In this document: positions 16,665 through 24,961 of the stretch, piece by piece
Numbering within the stretch: the first letter of the stretch is position 1
Layout of the letters: the number at the start of each line of letters is the position of its first letter
Made by a program: the position numbers and the translations under genes
Notes under the pieces: generated by a model
The model's database searches: none
Seen by the model: the letters and a program-made list of their open reading frames with translations, nothing else
What the model was told of the DNA's origin: nothing
Assembly (NCBI RefSeq): GCF_004214935.1
Contig: NZ_SFCC01000021.1
Location: 62,001 to 126,000, forward strand
Origin: Amycolatopsis suaedae
GTDB lineage: Bacteria; Actinomycetota; Actinomycetes; Mycobacteriales; Pseudonocardiaceae
Direction: 5' to 3'
DNA: 64,000 nt

Positions 16665-19121
16665 ATGGCTGGGTCGGCGACGAAGGGTCGGAGCGCGGGG
16701 CGCCAGAAGGGCAGGGCACCCGCCCGTGGATCCACGCGTGCCCGGCGGCCCGCTCCGAAGCCCACCCGGGCACGCAAGTCCGGGGGCGGCGGGTTCGCCA
16801 AGGCCGTGCGTGGCACGTGGAACCTGCTGGCCAAGGGCGTCGGAAGCCTGGCCAGGGCGGTCGGCAGGGGCCGGGAGCTGGAGCCCGAGCACCGCCGCGA
16901 CGGCGTCGCGCTCGCGCTGCTGGCGCTGGCCATCATCGCCGCGGTCGGCGTCTGGTGGCAGGCCGCGGGGCCGATCGGCGGCTGGGTACTGATCGGTGCC
17001 CGGACCGTGTTCGGGGCGGGCGCGGTCACGTTGCCGCTGGTACTGACCGTCATCGCCGTCGCGCTGATGCGCTCGGAGCCCAAGCCGGAGACCCGGCCCC
17101 GGCTGGTCATCGGCTGCCTGCTCATCGGGTTCGGGCTGCTGGGCCTGCTGCACCTGTTCAACGGCCTGCCCGAGGCCAACGACGACCGCATGTACGCCGG
17201 CGGCTTCCTCGGATTCCTGTCCGGCGGCCTGATCGCCAAGGGTGTCACCACCTGGGTGGCCGTCCCGCTGCTGTTCCTCGCGCTCGGGTTCGGCGTGCTG
17301 GTGTCAACCGGCACGCCGGTGCGGCAGATCCCGTCGCGGCTGCGCGACTGGGGGCTGGACCCCGACGAGGTCGCCGAGGCCGAGGCGGAACGGCAGCGCA
17401 TCGCCGAGGAGCGGGCCGCCGTCACCGCGGCCGACCCGAAGTCGGCGCGGTTGCGCAAGCCGTCGCGGCGCCGTCAGGCGGCGAACGCCGACGAGCCCGA
17501 GCAGCTCGACATCGAGGCCGCGCTGGCCGAGCCGCCCACCCCGCACCGGCCGCCGAAGAAGGCGCCTGCCGAGGTGCCCGAGCGCAAGCAGAAGAAGGCC
17601 GAGCCCGCGCTGGCGGTCACCCGCACGGTGGAGGGCGACTACCAGCTGCCGCCCGCCGAGCTGCTCACCCTCGGGGACGCGCCGAAGACCCGCAGCAAGG
17701 CCAACGACGCGATGATCGAGTCGATCACCGGGGTGCTGGAGCAGTTCAATGTGGACGCCCAGGTCACCGGGTTCACCCGCGGTCCGACGGTCACCCGCTA
17801 CGAGGTCGAGCTGGGACCGGGGGTGAAGGTCGAGAAGATCACCGCGCTGACCAAGAACATCGCCTACGCGGTGGCCACCGACAACGTCCGGCTGCTGGCG
17901 CCCATCCCCGGCAAGTCCGCCGTCGGTATCGAGGTGCCCAACTCCGACCGCGAGATGGTGCGGCTGGGCGACGTGCTGCGCTCGCCGAAGGCGGCCAAGG
18001 ACAACCACCCGATGGTCATCGGGCTGGGCAAGGACATCGAGGGGCACTTCGTCACCGCGAACCTGACGAAGATGCCACACCTGCTGGTGGCCGGGTCGAC
18101 CGGCTCCGGTAAGTCCAGCTTCGTCAACTCGATGCTGGTGTCGCTGCTGGCCAGGGCGACGCCGGAGGAGTGCCGGATGATCCTGATCGACCCGAAGATG
18201 GTCGAGCTGACGCCGTACGAGGGCATCCCGCACCTGATCACGCCCATCATCACCCAGCCGAAGAAGGCCGCGGCGGCGCTGGCCTGGCTGGTGGAGGAGA
18301 TGGAGCAGCGCTACCAGGACATGCAGGCCAACCGGGTCCGGCACATCGACGACTTCAACCGCAAGGTCCGCTCCGGCGAGATCACCGCGCCGCCGGGCAG
18401 CGAGCGGGAGTACCGGCCCTACCCGTACATCATGGCGATCGTCGACGAGCTGGCCGACCTGATGATGACCGCGCCGCGCGACGTCGAGGACGCCATCGTC
18501 CGGATCACGCAGAAGGCGCGGGCCGCGGGCATCCACCTGGTGCTGGCCACGCAGCGGCCGTCGGTCGACGTGGTGACCGGCCTGATCAAGACGAACGTGC
18601 CGTCGCGGCTGGCGTTCGCCACGTCGTCGCTGACCGACTCGCGGGTCATCCTGGACCAGCCGGGCGCGGAGAAGCTGATCGGCATGGGCGACGCGCTGTA
18701 CCTGCCGATGGGCGCGGGCAAGCCGGTCCGCGTGCAGGGCGCGTTCGTCGGTGACGACGAGATCAGCTCGATCGTCAACTACACCAAGGAGCAGGCGCAG
18801 CCGGAGTACACCGACGGCGTCACCGCGGCCAAGCCGGGCGAGAAGAAGGAGATCGACCCGGACATCGGCGACGACCTGGAGGTCCTGCTGCAGGCCGCCG
18901 AGCTGGTGGTCACCTCGCAGTTCGGGTCGACGTCGATGCTGCAGCGCAAGCTGCGGGTCGGCTTCGCCAAGGCGGGCAGGCTGATGGACCTGCTGGAGAG
19001 CAGGGGAGTGGTCGGCCCGTCGGAGGGCTCGAAGGCCCGCGACGTGCTGATCAAGCCGGAGGAACTGGACTCGGTCCTGCACCTGATCCGGGGCGGCCCC
19101 GCCCCCGACGACGAGGAGTAG
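16665..19121 (+). CDS. ftsK: DNA translocase FtsK/SpoIIIE
   Basis: An 818-residue septal DNA pump. A basic N-terminus is followed by four or five transmembrane helices (about 75-215), a charged linker and the alpha/beta motor with Walker A VAGSTGSGKSSF (about 477). The C-terminal winged-helix gamma domain (ELVVTSQFGSTSMLQRKLRV) that reads KOPS-like signals is present. Length is normal for actinobacteria. ATG 16665 is divergent from the acyltransferase gene. In mycobacteria argA lies near ftsK; here about 43 kb separate them. Confidence 0.95.
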   Translation: MAGSATKGRSAGRQKGRAPARGSTRARRPAPKPTRARKSGGGGFAKAVRGTWNLLAKGVGSLARAVGRGRELEPEHRRDGVALALLALAIIAAVGVWWQAAGPIGGWVLIGARTVFGAGAVTLPLVLTVIAVALMRSEPKPETRPRLVIGCLLIGFGLLGLLHLFNGLPEANDDRMYAGGFLGFLSGGLIAKGVTTWVAVPLLFLALGFGVLVSTGTPVRQIPSRLRDWGLDPDEVAEAEAERQRIAEERAAVTAADPKSARLRKPSRRRQAANADEPEQLDIEAALAEPPTPHRPPKKAPAEVPERKQKKAEPALAVTRTVEGDYQLPPAELLTLGDAPKTRSKANDAMIESITGVLEQFNVDAQVTGFTRGPTVTRYEVELGPGVKVEKITALTKNIAYAVATDNVRLLAPIPGKSAVGIEVPNSDREMVRLGDVLRSPKAAKDNHPMVIGLGKDIEGHFVTANLTKMPHLLVAGSTGSGKSSFVNSMLVSLLARATPEECRMILIDPKMVELTPYEGIPHLITPIITQPKKAAAALAWLVEEMEQRYQDMQANRVRHIDDFNRKVRSGEITAPPGSEREYRPYPYIMAIVDELADLMMTAPRDVEDAIVRITQKARAAGIHLVLATQRPSVDVVTGLIKTNVPSRLAFATSSLTDSRVILDQPGAEKLIGMGDALYLPMGAGKPVRVQGAFVGDDEISSIVNYTKEQAQPEYTDGVTAAKPGEKKEIDPDIGDDLEVLLQAAELVVTSQFGSTSMLQRKLRVGFAKAGRLMDLLESRGVVGPSEGSKARDVLIKPEELDSVLHLIRGGPAPDDEE

Positions 19122-19202
19122 CCTCCTGGAGGATGTTTCGGGCCGTTCTGTGCGGTTTACTTGCACGGAACGAGCCCAAGCTGCTCGATGGAGGTGTTTC
19201 AG

Positions 19203-20405
19203 GTGCTGAAGAGCTTCCGGCTCGGCAACCACCGGTCGTTCCGGGACGAGCACGAGCTGCTGCTGATGCCCGCCCTGCCGGGCGACGACCGGACGGCGGT
19301 TCCGGTGGCGGCCATCTACGGCGCCAACGCCTCCGGCAAGTCCAACCTGCTCGACGGCCTGGCGTTCATGGTCAGCGCGGTCCGTTACTCCTTCAGCCGG
19401 TGGGGTTCGGAGTCCGCGCCACGCCGGCCGTTCCGGCTGGATCCGGCAGCCAGGGAAAGGCCGTCGGTTTTCGTGGCGGAGTTCGTCGCGGGCGACGTGC
19501 CCTATACCTACGGGTTCACGCTCGACGACACCGAGGTCCGTGAGGAGTGGCTGTACTCGTTCCCGGAGAAGCGCAAGCGGATCGTCTTCGAGCGGACGGG
19601 TGCGGCGATCAGGTTCGGCAGCACCGTCGCCGACACGAAGGCGAAACTCGACGTCCTCGAAGAACTGATCAGGCCGAACGTCCTGTTGCTCAGTGTGTGC
19701 GCCAGTCTGAAACTGGATCAGCTCATGCCCGCCTACGACTGGTTCCGGGCCGTACCGGAGCTGCTGCCGAGTCAGGCGGCGTCAATGCCGTCCAGCTCGC
19801 TCGCTCAACGGCTTGCCCATTTCGTTGAGGGGCCCCAGGACAGATCTGACCTGCTGATGCCGTTGCTGTCGGCCGCCGATGTGGGGATCACGGGTATCGA
19901 CGTCATCAAGACCACCGACCCGAAGAACGGCAGGCGGTACTACGACGTCAGGTTCCGGCACGGCGCCGACTACGAGCGGTTCGAGTTGAACGACGAATCA
20001 GCGGGTACGCGGAGCTGGCTGGAGCTGTTGCTGGTTCTGCTGCCGGTGCTCGACACCGGCAGCCTGGCGCTCGTCGACGAACTCGACAGGAGCCTGCACC
20101 CGCTTCTCACGGCGAAGCTGATCGGCCTGTTCAAGGATCCGGAGACCAACCCGCACGGCGCGCAGCTGATCTTCACCACCCACGACACCAGCCTGCTCGG
20201 CACCATGCTCGGCGACCAGGTGCTCGACCGGGATCAGATCTGGTTCGTCGAGAAGCAGGCCGACGGCGCGAGCACGCTCTACCCGCTGACCGACTTCAAG
20301 CCCCGCAAGGAGCAGAACACCGAGCGGCGCTACCTGGCGGGCAGCTACGGCGCGGTGCCGGTGCTGGACCGGCAGGACTTCGTCGACGCCGTCCTCGGCC
20401 GATGA
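19203..20405 (+). CDS. AAA family ATPase (RloA/AbiLi-like)
   Basis: A 400-residue ABC/SMC-like ATPase of the AAA_15/OLD-related type. It opens with LKSFRLGNHRSF, has Walker A YGANASGKSNLL (about 38-49), an ATP-binding signature-like SAGTRSWLELLL, Walker B LALVDELDRSLHP (about 288-300) and a switch-histidine-like FTTHDTSLL. GTG 19203 is preferred because GGAGG lies 9 nt upstream; ATG 19188 would add five residues. It overlaps the rloB-like gene by ATGA. ATPase + RloB pairs match the AbiL/RloAB type of abortive-infection locus, so phage defence is the most likely role. Confidence 0.8.
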   Translation: MLKSFRLGNHRSFRDEHELLLMPALPGDDRTAVPVAAIYGANASGKSNLLDGLAFMVSAVRYSFSRWGSESAPRRPFRLDPAARERPSVFVAEFVAGDVPYTYGFTLDDTEVREEWLYSFPEKRKRIVFERTGAAIRFGSTVADTKAKLDVLEELIRPNVLLLSVCASLKLDQLMPAYDWFRAVPELLPSQAASMPSSSLAQRLAHFVEGPQDRSDLLMPLLSAADVGITGIDVIKTTDPKNGRRYYDVRFRHGADYERFELNDESAGTRSWLELLLVLLPVLDTGSLALVDELDRSLHPLLTAKLIGLFKDPETNPHGAQLIFTTHDTSLLGTMLGDQVLDRDQIWFVEKQADGASTLYPLTDFKPRKEQNTERRYLAGSYGAVPVLDRQDFVDAVLGR

Positions 20406-20962
20406 CCCGGCGCACCAACTCCGGTTCACGGAGGGCGGCGTTCCGCGAGGAACGCACGACGGTCCTGGTGGTCTGCGGTGGTCTGGTCACCGAGCCGGCC
20501 TACTTTCGCGGGCTGAAGCGGGACCGGCGCAATCCGGCGGTCGGCGTCGAGGTCCTCGCCAAGGGGGTGGACCCGCTCTCGCTGGTCCGGCACGCCGCGA
20601 AGCGGCGCGACACGGGCGACTTCGGCCAGGTGTGGTGTGTGGCGGACGTCGACGAGTTCGACCTTGGGCCAGCGGTCGTCGAGGCCCGTCGGGCAGGTGT
20701 CGAGCTGGCCGTGTCCAATCCGTGCTTCGAGTACTGGTTGCTGCTGCACTTCGAAGCGTGCGTCGCGCCGCTGCCCGCCTACGGGCAGGTGGAACGACGC
20801 CTGCGCCGTCATGTCCCCGGGTACGACAAGTGCGCGCTGAGCTTCGCCGACTACGCCGCCGGAGTCGACAACGCCGTCCAGCGGGCCGCGGACCGCGGTG
20901 GTGATCATCGACTGAACCCCTCGACGGGCGTGGGCGGGCTGGTCAGCCTGATCACCCGGTAG
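20402..20962 (+). CDS. RloB-like protein (AbiLii-like effector)
   Basis: A 186-residue RloB-family protein, related to TOPRIM-like nucleases. Three conserved blocks are visible: VLVVCGGLVTEPAYFRGL (about 21-38), VADVDEFD (about 80-87) and SNPCFEYWLLLHF (about 105-117). In most RloB proteins, as I recall the family, the first block reads C-E-G-E-x-T-E; here the first Glu is Gly, while T-E-P is kept. Coupled by a 4-nt overlap to the ATPase. It is probably the toxic effector of a phage-sensing pair; activity with the altered motif is uncertain. Confidence 0.8.
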   Translation: MTRRTNSGSRRAAFREERTTVLVVCGGLVTEPAYFRGLKRDRRNPAVGVEVLAKGVDPLSLVRHAAKRRDTGDFGQVWCVADVDEFDLGPAVVEARRAGVELAVSNPCFEYWLLLHFEACVAPLPAYGQVERRLRRHVPGYDKCALSFADYAAGVDNAVQRAADRGGDHRLNPSTGVGGLVSLITR

Positions 20963-20970
20963 CCGCCCCC

Positions 20971-21255
20971 GCGAGTCGTACGTTCTCCCGCGCGAGTCGT
21001 CAGCAGGTACGCGCGAGTTGTACGTTCCGGCGCGCCCGAGTGGTCAACTCGCGGGGCCGGAACGGTGGACTCGCGGAGGCCGAGTGGTGGACTCGCGCCG
21101 CTTCGTGCGAGTCCACCGCCGGTGCACCGCGAGTTGGCCGCTCAAGGCCGCCGAGTTGCGCACTCGGCCCCCAGCGCGCCGACTCGGCGCCGCTCCGAAC
21201 GCCGAACTCGCGCGTGGGAACGTACGACTCGCGCGGGAGAACGTACGACTCGCGG
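20971..21255. repeat. Array of CGCGAGT/ACTCGCG motifs with 21-22 bp period
   Basis: About twelve copies of (G/C)CGAGT or its complement ACTCGCG occur through this ~285-bp gap. In the left part GCGAGT starts at 20971, 20992 and 21013; in the middle ACTCGCG starts at 21047, 21069 and 21091; further right GCGAGT starts at 21107 and 21129; near the end ACTCGCG starts at 21206, 21227 and 21248. Spacing within runs is 21 or 22 bp and orientation flips between runs. The same word with exact 21-bp spacing occurs at 6612-6662. No coding signal is convincing here. Confidence 0.7.
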
Positions 21256-21364
21256 TCGTAGGGCACGACTTGGCGACGAGGTTGTGGGAAATACGCACGC
21301 CGGGTGTCACACCTTGACATACTCCGCGGGCGCGTGACGCCTTGAGCAAGGAAGGACAACCCGA

Positions 21365-22021
21365 GTGGACAGTGAAGCTGCGGCCATCGGTGGAATCGTC
21401 GGCGGCCTGATCGGGCTTGCCGTCATCATCGTCTTGATCGCCGCGATGTGGAAGGTCTTCAGCAAGGCCGGCCAGCCCGGCTGGGCCGCGATCGTCCCGA
21501 TCTACAACACCTACGTGATGCTCAAGATCGTCGGCAGGCCGGGCTGGTGGCTCGTGCTCATGCTCATCCCGGTCGTCAACTTCGTCATCGCCATCATCGT
21601 GATGCTCGACCTGGCGAAGTCGTACGGCAAGAGCGTGGTGTTCGCGATCTTCGGCCTGATCATCTTCCCGTTCGTCGGGATGCTGATGCTCGGCTTCGGC
21701 GGTGCCCGCTACCAGGGCCCGGCCGCCGCGGTCGGCATGCCCGGTCAGCCCGGTCAGCCCGGCGGGTTCCCCGGCCAGCCGTACCAGCCCGCCTACCAGC
21801 CGCAGCAGGGCTACCCGGGCCCGCAGGGACACCCGAACCAGCCGGGACCGCACACCGGCCCCCAGGGGTTCCCGCAGCAGCCCGGCCAGCCGGGGCCGGG
21901 CACCGGCCCGCAGGGCTTCCCGCAGCAGCAGTACCCCGGCCAGCAGGGTCAGCCGGGGCAGCCGGGACCGCAGGGCCAGCCGGGCGGCTACCCGGGTCAG
22001 CCGGGACCGTACGGCCAGTGA
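21365..22021 (+). CDS. DUF5684-type membrane protein with Pro/Gly/Gln-rich tail
   Basis: A 218-residue protein. The first ~120 residues contain about four transmembrane helices with the typical AGQPGWAAIVPIYNTYVML segment of the DUF5684 family. The last ~95 residues are a low-complexity cytoplasmic tail of repeated PGQPGQP/PGPQGFPQQ units. GTG 21365 has AAGGAAGGA about 8 nt upstream. A GGTGTCACACC palindrome at 21303-21313 abuts a TTGACA hexamer at 21314, perhaps an operator next to a -35 element. Function is unknown. Confidence 0.75.
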   Translation: MDSEAAAIGGIVGGLIGLAVIIVLIAAMWKVFSKAGQPGWAAIVPIYNTYVMLKIVGRPGWWLVLMLIPVVNFVIAIIVMLDLAKSYGKSVVFAIFGLIIFPFVGMLMLGFGGARYQGPAAAVGMPGQPGQPGGFPGQPYQPAYQPQQGYPGPQGHPNQPGPHTGPQGFPQQPGQPGPGTGPQGFPQQQYPGQQGQPGQPGPQGQPGGYPGQPGPYGQ

Positions 22022-22027
22022 CGGCAG

Positions 22028-22057
22028 CGGGCCCGTCCCGCGAGCGGGACGGGCCCG
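22028..22057. terminator. Bidirectional-type terminator
   Basis: A perfect 13-bp stem with a CGAG loop lies between the DUF5684 stop and attL. Before prophage insertion it would have separated two convergent genes, DUF5684 and the phospholipase A2 gene, and could have served both. It is now 40 kb from the phospholipase gene. Confidence 0.85.
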
Positions 22058-22065
22058 GTGACGCC

Positions 22066-22103
22066 GGCTCAGCTGGCGCCGAACTTCCGTACGGCCTGGT
22101 AGT
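22066..22103. other. attL (prophage left attachment site)
   Basis: A 38-bp sequence identical to 62069-62106. Here it is an orphan copy of the last 11 codons and stop of the phospholipase A2 gene (reverse strand), abutting a host terminator on the left and the integrase gene on the right. Identity ends abruptly at both ends (C/G on the left, G/A on the right). Confidence 0.95.
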
Positions 22104-22110
22104 GGAACCT

Positions 22111-22184
22111 TCTCCATCTCAGTCCTTCTCATTGGATCTACCTGCGGGGGAACCCCGTCGGTCTCCATCTCGCTCCACCTCATT
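22111..22184. repeat. Pair of 23-bp direct repeats between attL and the integrase gene
   Basis: TCTCCATCTCnnTCCnnCTCATT occurs at 22111-22133 and 22162-22184, 51 bp apart, with four mismatches confined to the n positions. A GGGGG-AA-CCCC hairpin lies between them. Possible integrase or excisionase binding sites. Confidence 0.5.
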
Positions 22185-22192
22185 CCCTGACG

Positions 22193-22213
22193 TTTGTGGA
22201 CCATTTGTGGACC
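22193..22213. promoter_or_regulatory. Candidate arm-type integrase sites, left arm
   Basis: TTTGTGGACC is repeated at 22193-22202 and 22204-22213, 11 bp apart, 90 bp inside attL. A similar pair with the same spacing and orientation lies 60 bp inside attR. Confidence 0.5.
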
Positions 22214-22226
22214 ACGATTCGTGGCT

Positions 22227-23438
22227 TCAGCCGGTCCCCTCGCCCTGGTCGAACAGCGATTCCAGGGCGCCGGCCGTCGCCTCGTTGGCCTTCCTCTTCC
22301 TCCGGTAGTGCCTCTCGACGACTGCCGGCGTGTTGCCGAGCTGGTCCGCGATCGCCGTCAACGGAGTGCCCTGTTCATCGAGATGAGTGCCGACCGTGTG
22401 CCGGAACACGTGCGAAGCGATGTGCGGGTAGCCGATGTCGTCGCACACTGTCCGGAACCGCTTCGTGACGTTGGTGATGAACTGCCACTGCCCGTTCCAC
22501 GACGGGAACACCGGCCCGCCGCCCGACTCCAGCTTGCGTCGGCGCCACATCGGAACCGACCACGACGGGACCACAATCACTAGGCCGTCCTTGCGGCCCT
22601 TGCGCAGCGGCATGCGCACCATGCCCTGTCCCCTTACCCACACCAGGTGGTGGTCCAGCACCACCGTCTGGTTCGTCGGGTCGATGTCGTCACCGATCAC
22701 CGCGAGCACCTCGCCGATGCGGCCGCCGGTCGACAGCATCCCGTCGCCGATGTCGGGCAGGTCGGTCCAGGCGCGCGCTCGCACGCCCAGCTTCGAGTCG
22801 CCCTTCGCCGCGCAGTACGCCGCGAGCTTGGCACGGAAGTCGCCGCGCTCGGCCGGCTCCAGGACCACGATCTCGCCCCTGGATGGGACCTCGACCGGTT
22901 CGACCTCACGTACTGGGTTGACCGTCATCGCGCCATGCCGCACCGCGTAGCCGGCGATACCGGAGCACACGGTCTTCATCTTCTTCGCCGTGCCTGCCCC
23001 GTCAGCGTCGTACACGGCCTTGATCGCGTTGTCGAAGGCGGTAACGGACGCTTCGCGGCACGCCAGCTCACCCAGCCGCGGCTTGACGCGCGTCCTGACC
23101 AGCGCCTCGTAGTCGTACAGCGACTTCGGCGACCGCTTGCCCTGGTCGACCTTGCGCCTGAACTCGGCCAGCCACAGTTCGGCGACGTGCGCGATCCGGG
23201 TGGACGCGTCGATGACACCGCCCGTGGCCTCCTTCTCCAGCGCGGCCATCTTCTTCTTCAGCGCGTTGCGCGCCGCAGTCGCTGACGCGCCCCGGGCGCG
23301 GGGCCGGCGCATGGCACCGTTGGCCATGCGGAACCGGGCCCGCGCTTCGAACACCGCTGGTTGTCCCGGGGACTTCTCCCGCAGCTGGGTGACCTTGATC
23401 TTGCCGTAGGTGCCGATCACAGTCCGAGGTCTGGCCAT
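22227..23438 (-). CDS. int: Tyrosine recombinase (phage integrase)
   Basis: A 403-residue integrase. The C-terminal catalytic domain has the first Arg in TGGRIGEVL (about 239), HVFRHT (about 343-348) and the nucleophile Tyr in VVERHYRRK (about 375). The N-terminal part is the Arm-binding and SAM-like core-binding region typical of actinophage integrases. The gene sits next to attL and reads toward it, the usual arrangement. It is the last gene of the leftward lysogeny operon. It should catalyse integration into the 3' end of the phospholipase A2 gene. Confidence 0.95.
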   Translation of the reverse strand: MARPRTVIGTYGKIKVTQLREKSPGQPAVFEARARFRMANGAMRRPRARGASATAARNALKKKMAALEKEATGGVIDASTRIAHVAELWLAEFRRKVDQGKRSPKSLYDYEALVRTRVKPRLGELACREASVTAFDNAIKAVYDADGAGTAKKMKTVCSGIAGYAVRHGAMTVNPVREVEPVEVPSRGEIVVLEPAERGDFRAKLAAYCAAKGDSKLGVRARAWTDLPDIGDGMLSTGGRIGEVLAVIGDDIDPTNQTVVLDHHLVWVRGQGMVRMPLRKGRKDGLVIVVPSWSVPMWRRRKLESGGGPVFPSWNGQWQFITNVTKRFRTVCDDIGYPHIASHVFRHTVGTHLDEQGTPLTAIADQLGNTPAVVERHYRRKRKANEATAGALESLFDQGEGTG

Positions 23439-23483
23439 CAGATCACCGACCGCGGCGAGCGAGAAGCGCCGTGCGCGGACTGG

Positions 23484-24194
23484 TCAGGAGACGTCGCCGA
23501 GCAGAGGCAGCCGGACACACACCTCGGCAACCGGGTCGACATGCAGCTGGATGACGCAGGCGTCGCTGCTCGGCGGCGGGGCGTCATCGTCTGGCCCGTC
23601 GTCGGGCAGGCTGGGGGTGGTTGTGGGGCCCGTGGTGGGCAGCGGCAGGGGGGCCGGTCCTGTGGACCGTGGGCGCAGCTGGGTAACGGTTGCCGGCGGA
23701 CGCTCGCCCGGTGCAGCGAGGGACGACAGCGGCGGCGTGCTGACGCCGGGCGGCAGCACGGCAGGCGGCGCGGGCGGCGGGGCGACCGGGGGCTTCGCCG
23801 GCGCGGTTGGTGCGGACGTCGGCCCGGCTTGCTCGGTGCCGCGGTTGGGCGGGTTGGCCATCACGAGGAACGACACGGCGCTGATCGCGGTGGCCGCGGC
23901 TGTCGTGGCGACCGCCCCGGCCGGGTGTCTGTCGACGCGTTCGCGTAGCCAGGCCGCGGCGGACATCATCACCGCGATGATCTTGGCGAGCCACATCCGT
24001 CGCCCCCGGGGCCGCTGCGCAAGCTGGTCGATCTGTTCGTAGGCCTCGATCTTCCGCTTCTGCTCCTGGGTGCGCCGGAGTAAATACCCACAGATTACGG
24101 AGAGTGCGAGAGTGGTAATTCCAGTCAGCGTAGCGATCACGTATGCCATGCCCGGAGCGTCTACATCCGGGGCTGCCGTGTGACGGGATGTCAT
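23484..24194 (-). CDS. Prophage membrane protein with Pro-rich tail
   Basis: A 236-residue protein of unknown function. Two hydrophobic helices lie at about 17-40 and 98-115, separated by a basic segment, followed by a Pro/Ala/Thr-rich stretch and a short C-terminal region with two cysteines. ATG 24194 is 16 nt after the repressor-like gene; an internal ATG at 24149 is also possible. Position in the lysogeny operon suggests a prophage-expressed surface protein, perhaps for superinfection exclusion; that is inference. Confidence 0.55.
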   Translation of the reverse strand: MTSRHTAAPDVDAPGMAYVIATLTGITTLALSVICGYLLRRTQEQKRKIEAYEQIDQLAQRPRGRRMWLAKIIAVMMSAAAWLRERVDRHPAGAVATTAAATAISAVSFLVMANPPNRGTEQAGPTSAPTAPAKPPVAPPPAPPAVLPPGVSTPPLSSLAAPGERPPATVTQLRPRSTGPAPLPLPTTGPTTTPSLPDDGPDDDAPPPSSDACVIQLHVDPVAEVCVRLPLLGDVS

Positions 24195-24209
24195 CGAAGT
24201 GTTGCATTT

Positions 24210-24740
24210 TCAACCCGACTGTCGCATTTGTTTGCCTGCCCTAAGCTCATCCGGCGTAGCGTCCTCGTCACCAGCGGTTTCCTCGCGTTCCAGGCGCTCC
24301 CGCCGTTCGAAGATCTTCCTGAGTCGGTAGTTCACGCTGACGTCGGTGAAGCCCCAGATCTCGAACTCGACCTCGTCGCGCGGAAAGAACTGGATATCCG
24401 GCGTAGTGACAGCGACGGACTCACGTTTCGCGCTGGTGTTCGGTTGGTCGTCGGCCTGTTCGCTGATGGTGGGAATCGGGCCGCCTTCGAGAATGGTCTT
24501 AGGCGTGTCCTCGGTCCAGCCCGGCAGCGTGCGGCCGACGGCGAAGAGGATCGACTGGCCGACGCCGGGTTCGCCGCCTTCGAGTAGTTCGAGGCTCCGA
24601 ACGCTGATGCCGCCGCACGCTCGCGCGAAGTCGGTTCGGTAGGTCCAGCCGGCCGCCTCTCTCGCCTTGGCAACGGCGTCCCCGAGGCGCGCGCGGGCGG
24701 CGGGCGGGTAGTCGCGGGTGCGTAGCTTGCGCGTGGCCAT
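24210..24740 (-). CDS. HTH repressor-like protein of the prophage
   Basis: A 176-residue protein with an N-terminal helix-turn-helix-like region (LGDAVAKAREAAGWTYRTDF ... GISVRSLELLEGGE). ATG 24740 is chosen over a longer frame to 24890 because upstream residues are Arg/His-rich and cross the operator-like boxes. A GGTCCCGCATG box lies only 6 bp upstream of this ATG, consistent with autoregulation and a very short leader. It is the best candidate for the immunity repressor, first in the leftward operon with the integrase. Confidence 0.65.
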   Translation of the reverse strand: MATRKLRTRDYPPAARARLGDAVAKAREAAGWTYRTDFARACGGISVRSLELLEGGEPGVGQSILFAVGRTLPGWTEDTPKTILEGGPIPTISEQADDQPNTSAKRESVAVTTPDIQFFPRDEVEFEIWGFTDVSVNYRLRKIFERRERLEREETAGDEDATPDELRAGKQMRQSG

Positions 24741-24745
24741 ACGTG

Positions 24746-24953
24746 CATGGTCCCGCATGCCCGTACACAGCACCACCCTCCGCGGACGATGTCGTCTTCG
24801 ATGCCTGCGTGGGTGCTCACCCCGAGCGTGCCTCATGGTCCCGCATGCTAACGCATGGTTCCGCACCTGCACAACCCGTCTGTCGTCCACTAACTGTCAA
24901 TAATTCGTGTTAATGCGGTCCATGACTTGACCGGTCCCGCATGGTCCCGCATG
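24746..24953. promoter_or_regulatory. Prophage switch region with five operator-like boxes
   Basis: CATGGTCCCGCATG or close variants occur at 24746-24759, 24834-24847, 24854-24867 (TTCCGCAC variant), 24930-24943 (ACCGGT variant) and 24940-24953, all in the same orientation between the divergent repressor-like and Cro-like genes. Spacings of 20 and 10 bp within pairs place them on the same helix face. The rightmost pair lies between a TTGACC (24927-24932) and a CATGAT (24950-24955), so binding there would block rightward transcription. Confidence 0.7.
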
Positions 24954-24955
24954 AT
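24927..24955 (+). promoter_or_regulatory. Candidate early rightward promoter
   Basis: TTGACC, a 17-bp spacer and CATGAT. The predicted start of transcription falls on or next to ATG 24962, so the message would be leaderless. Two operator-like boxes fill the spacer. Confidence 0.45.
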
Positions 24956-24961
24956 TTGAGC

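Noticed and set aside
14704..16773. A 689-codon minus-strand frame joining the EamA permease to upstream sequence
   Set aside because: The part before 15699 overlaps the PlsC gene in another frame and is Arg/Pro-rich; the GTG at 15699 with GTGA overlap is the proper start.
20971..21359. Open frames on both strands across the ACTCGCG array
   Set aside because: They arise because 21 bp is a multiple of three; products are repetitive Arg/Ser/Thr-rich without ribosome sites.
22066..22103. A tRNA or tmRNA gene at the attachment site
   Set aside because: The repeat lies in a protein-coding 3' end and no cloverleaf can be drawn; no tRNA gene was recognised anywhere in the window.
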